DNA of 64,000 bases. It comes from Bacteroidetes bacterium 37-13 (lineage in GTDB: Bacteria > Bacteroidota > Bacteroidia > Chitinophagales > LD1). The notes beneath the pieces were generated by a model. The model was not told the origin of the DNA. It searched no databases and saw only the letters and a list, made by a program, of their open reading frames with translations. This document shows, piece by piece, positions 63,593-64,000 of this stretch (positions are counted from its first letter, which is position 1; each line of letters begins with the position of its first letter). The position numbers and the translations under genes were made by a program. The stretch spans positions 62,001-126,000 of the forward strand of contig MKTC01000040.1 of the NCBI GenBank assembly GCA_001897535.1. Reading direction: 5' to 3'.

Positions 63593-64000
63593 TTAATTCA
63601 ATAAACTAACAGTACTTTTTAAACCAACAAGAGATAATAAGGAAATACAAAGAACAATTGCTAATAAAAGTAGAGTAGGCATTAACCAAAAAATAAGTAT
63701 TGGCAACAGAATCAACCGCACTATTTCTGCGATAGTTCCCCATTGTTTTTTCTCTAAAAGTGCTCCAATGTTCACGATAGAAAAAATGATGTATGCAATT
63801 ACTGTAAATTTTAGAAAAATATTTTGGCTGAATGGCGGTTTTGTTTCAGAGAAAAGAAAAATGGAAGTTCCAATAATGAGTAAAATATATTGCAGCAAAA
63901 CGTAGTAACTCAAAGCATTGGAAACAGGAGGATTGTATTTGTTGAATTGTTGTGGGGTTATTTCTTTAAAAGGCTCTACTCCGCCAAGTTCTGCGGGTTT
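63593..64000 (-). CDS. C-terminal part of a membrane protein, possibly sterol desaturase-like (partial)
   Basis: The frame is open through the right edge of the window, so the N-terminus is missing. The visible 135 residues begin KPAELGGVEPFKEITPQQF, then three to four hydrophobic helices (YYVLLQYILLIIGTSIFLFS, FTVIAYIIFSIVNIGALLE, IAEIVRLILLPILIFWLMP, LLAIVLCISLLSLVGL). The P-x-x-L-G-G lead followed by helices is what I recall from the C-terminal extension of fatty acid hydroxylase / sterol desaturase proteins. The histidine motifs that would confirm it lie outside the window. An ORF starting at 63913 begins with a TTG that is internal. Confidence 0.5.
   Translation of the reverse strand, partial: KPAELGGVEPFKEITPQQFNKYNPPVSNALSYYVLLQYILLIIGTSIFLFSETKPPFSQNIFLKFTVIAYIIFSIVNIGALLEKKQWGTIAEIVRLILLPILIFWLMPTLLLLAIVLCISLLSLVGLKSTVSLLN

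Overview
The window looks like a chromosomal segment of a member of the Bacteroidota, plausibly Chitinophagales-like, although the order cannot be fixed from sequence alone. The evidence is low GC content, A-rich translation starts without Shine-Dalgarno sequences, many secreted proteins ending in type IX secretion (T9SS) sorting domains, PorP/SprF and PorE-like proteins, a short NuoG, a very long lysine/glutamate-rich IF-2 N-terminus, the small DUF4295 protein beside rpmG, and several Bacteroidota-restricted families (DUF3127, choice-of-anchor V, TPR/PD40/OmpA proteins).

Layout. 1-6.6 kb: a partial DUF2279 gene, ppk1, an isolated nuoG-nuoH pair, a DUF1571 lipoprotein-carrier-like gene and an Mpo1/DUF962 membrane protein. 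6.7-11.7 kb: two tandem paralogous T9SS cargo proteins, two outer-membrane barrel genes and a type B sorting-domain protein. 11.8-16.7 kb: the rimP-nusA-infB operon, preceded by an intrinsic terminator in its leader. 16.7-23.3 kb: a remnant of a SPASM-domain peptide maturase, then lspA, an aminotransferase, a DUF1003 membrane protein, nadD, a TonB-dependent receptor and an S4 RNA-binding protein. 23.3-30.1 kb: a 152-bp MITE, the class II ribonucleotide reductase nrdJ, a helical-repeat protein and a T9SS esterase.

30.4-40.9 kb: a three-gene cluster encoding a 1927-residue multidomain secreted protein, a fibronectin-III-type protein and an outer-membrane barrel. I cannot assign it to a described system, and it is the best candidate here for something new. 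It is followed by ydcF-like and DUF3127 genes on the other strand. 41.0-49.3 kb: a T9SS surface module made of a giant adhesin with ten PKD-like repeats, a PorE-like TPR/propeller/OmpA protein and a PorP/SprF protein. 49.4-55 kb: a helical lipoprotein, a repeat-rich spacer, a glutamine synthetase-family enzyme, a duplicated and inverted fragment of the nrdJ 3' end, and a tail-fibre-like secreted protein. 55-64 kb: a secreted glutamine-amidotransferase-like protein, ftsY, the rpmB-rpmG-DUF4295 ribosomal genes, an FG-GAP protein, a YceI / cytochrome c / choice-of-anchor V cluster, a LysM protein, bcp, and a partial gene that looks like the end of a sterol desaturase-type protein.

Functionally the window mixes housekeeping (translation initiation and transcription elongation, protein targeting, lipoprotein processing, NAD and dNTP synthesis, complex I, polyphosphate) with cell-surface machinery typical of gliding or surface-attached Bacteroidota. 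Mobile or decayed DNA is limited to the MITE, the SPASM remnant, the nrdJ fragment and small palindromic repeats near 50.2 kb. No rRNA, tRNA, CRISPR array or prophage was recognised.
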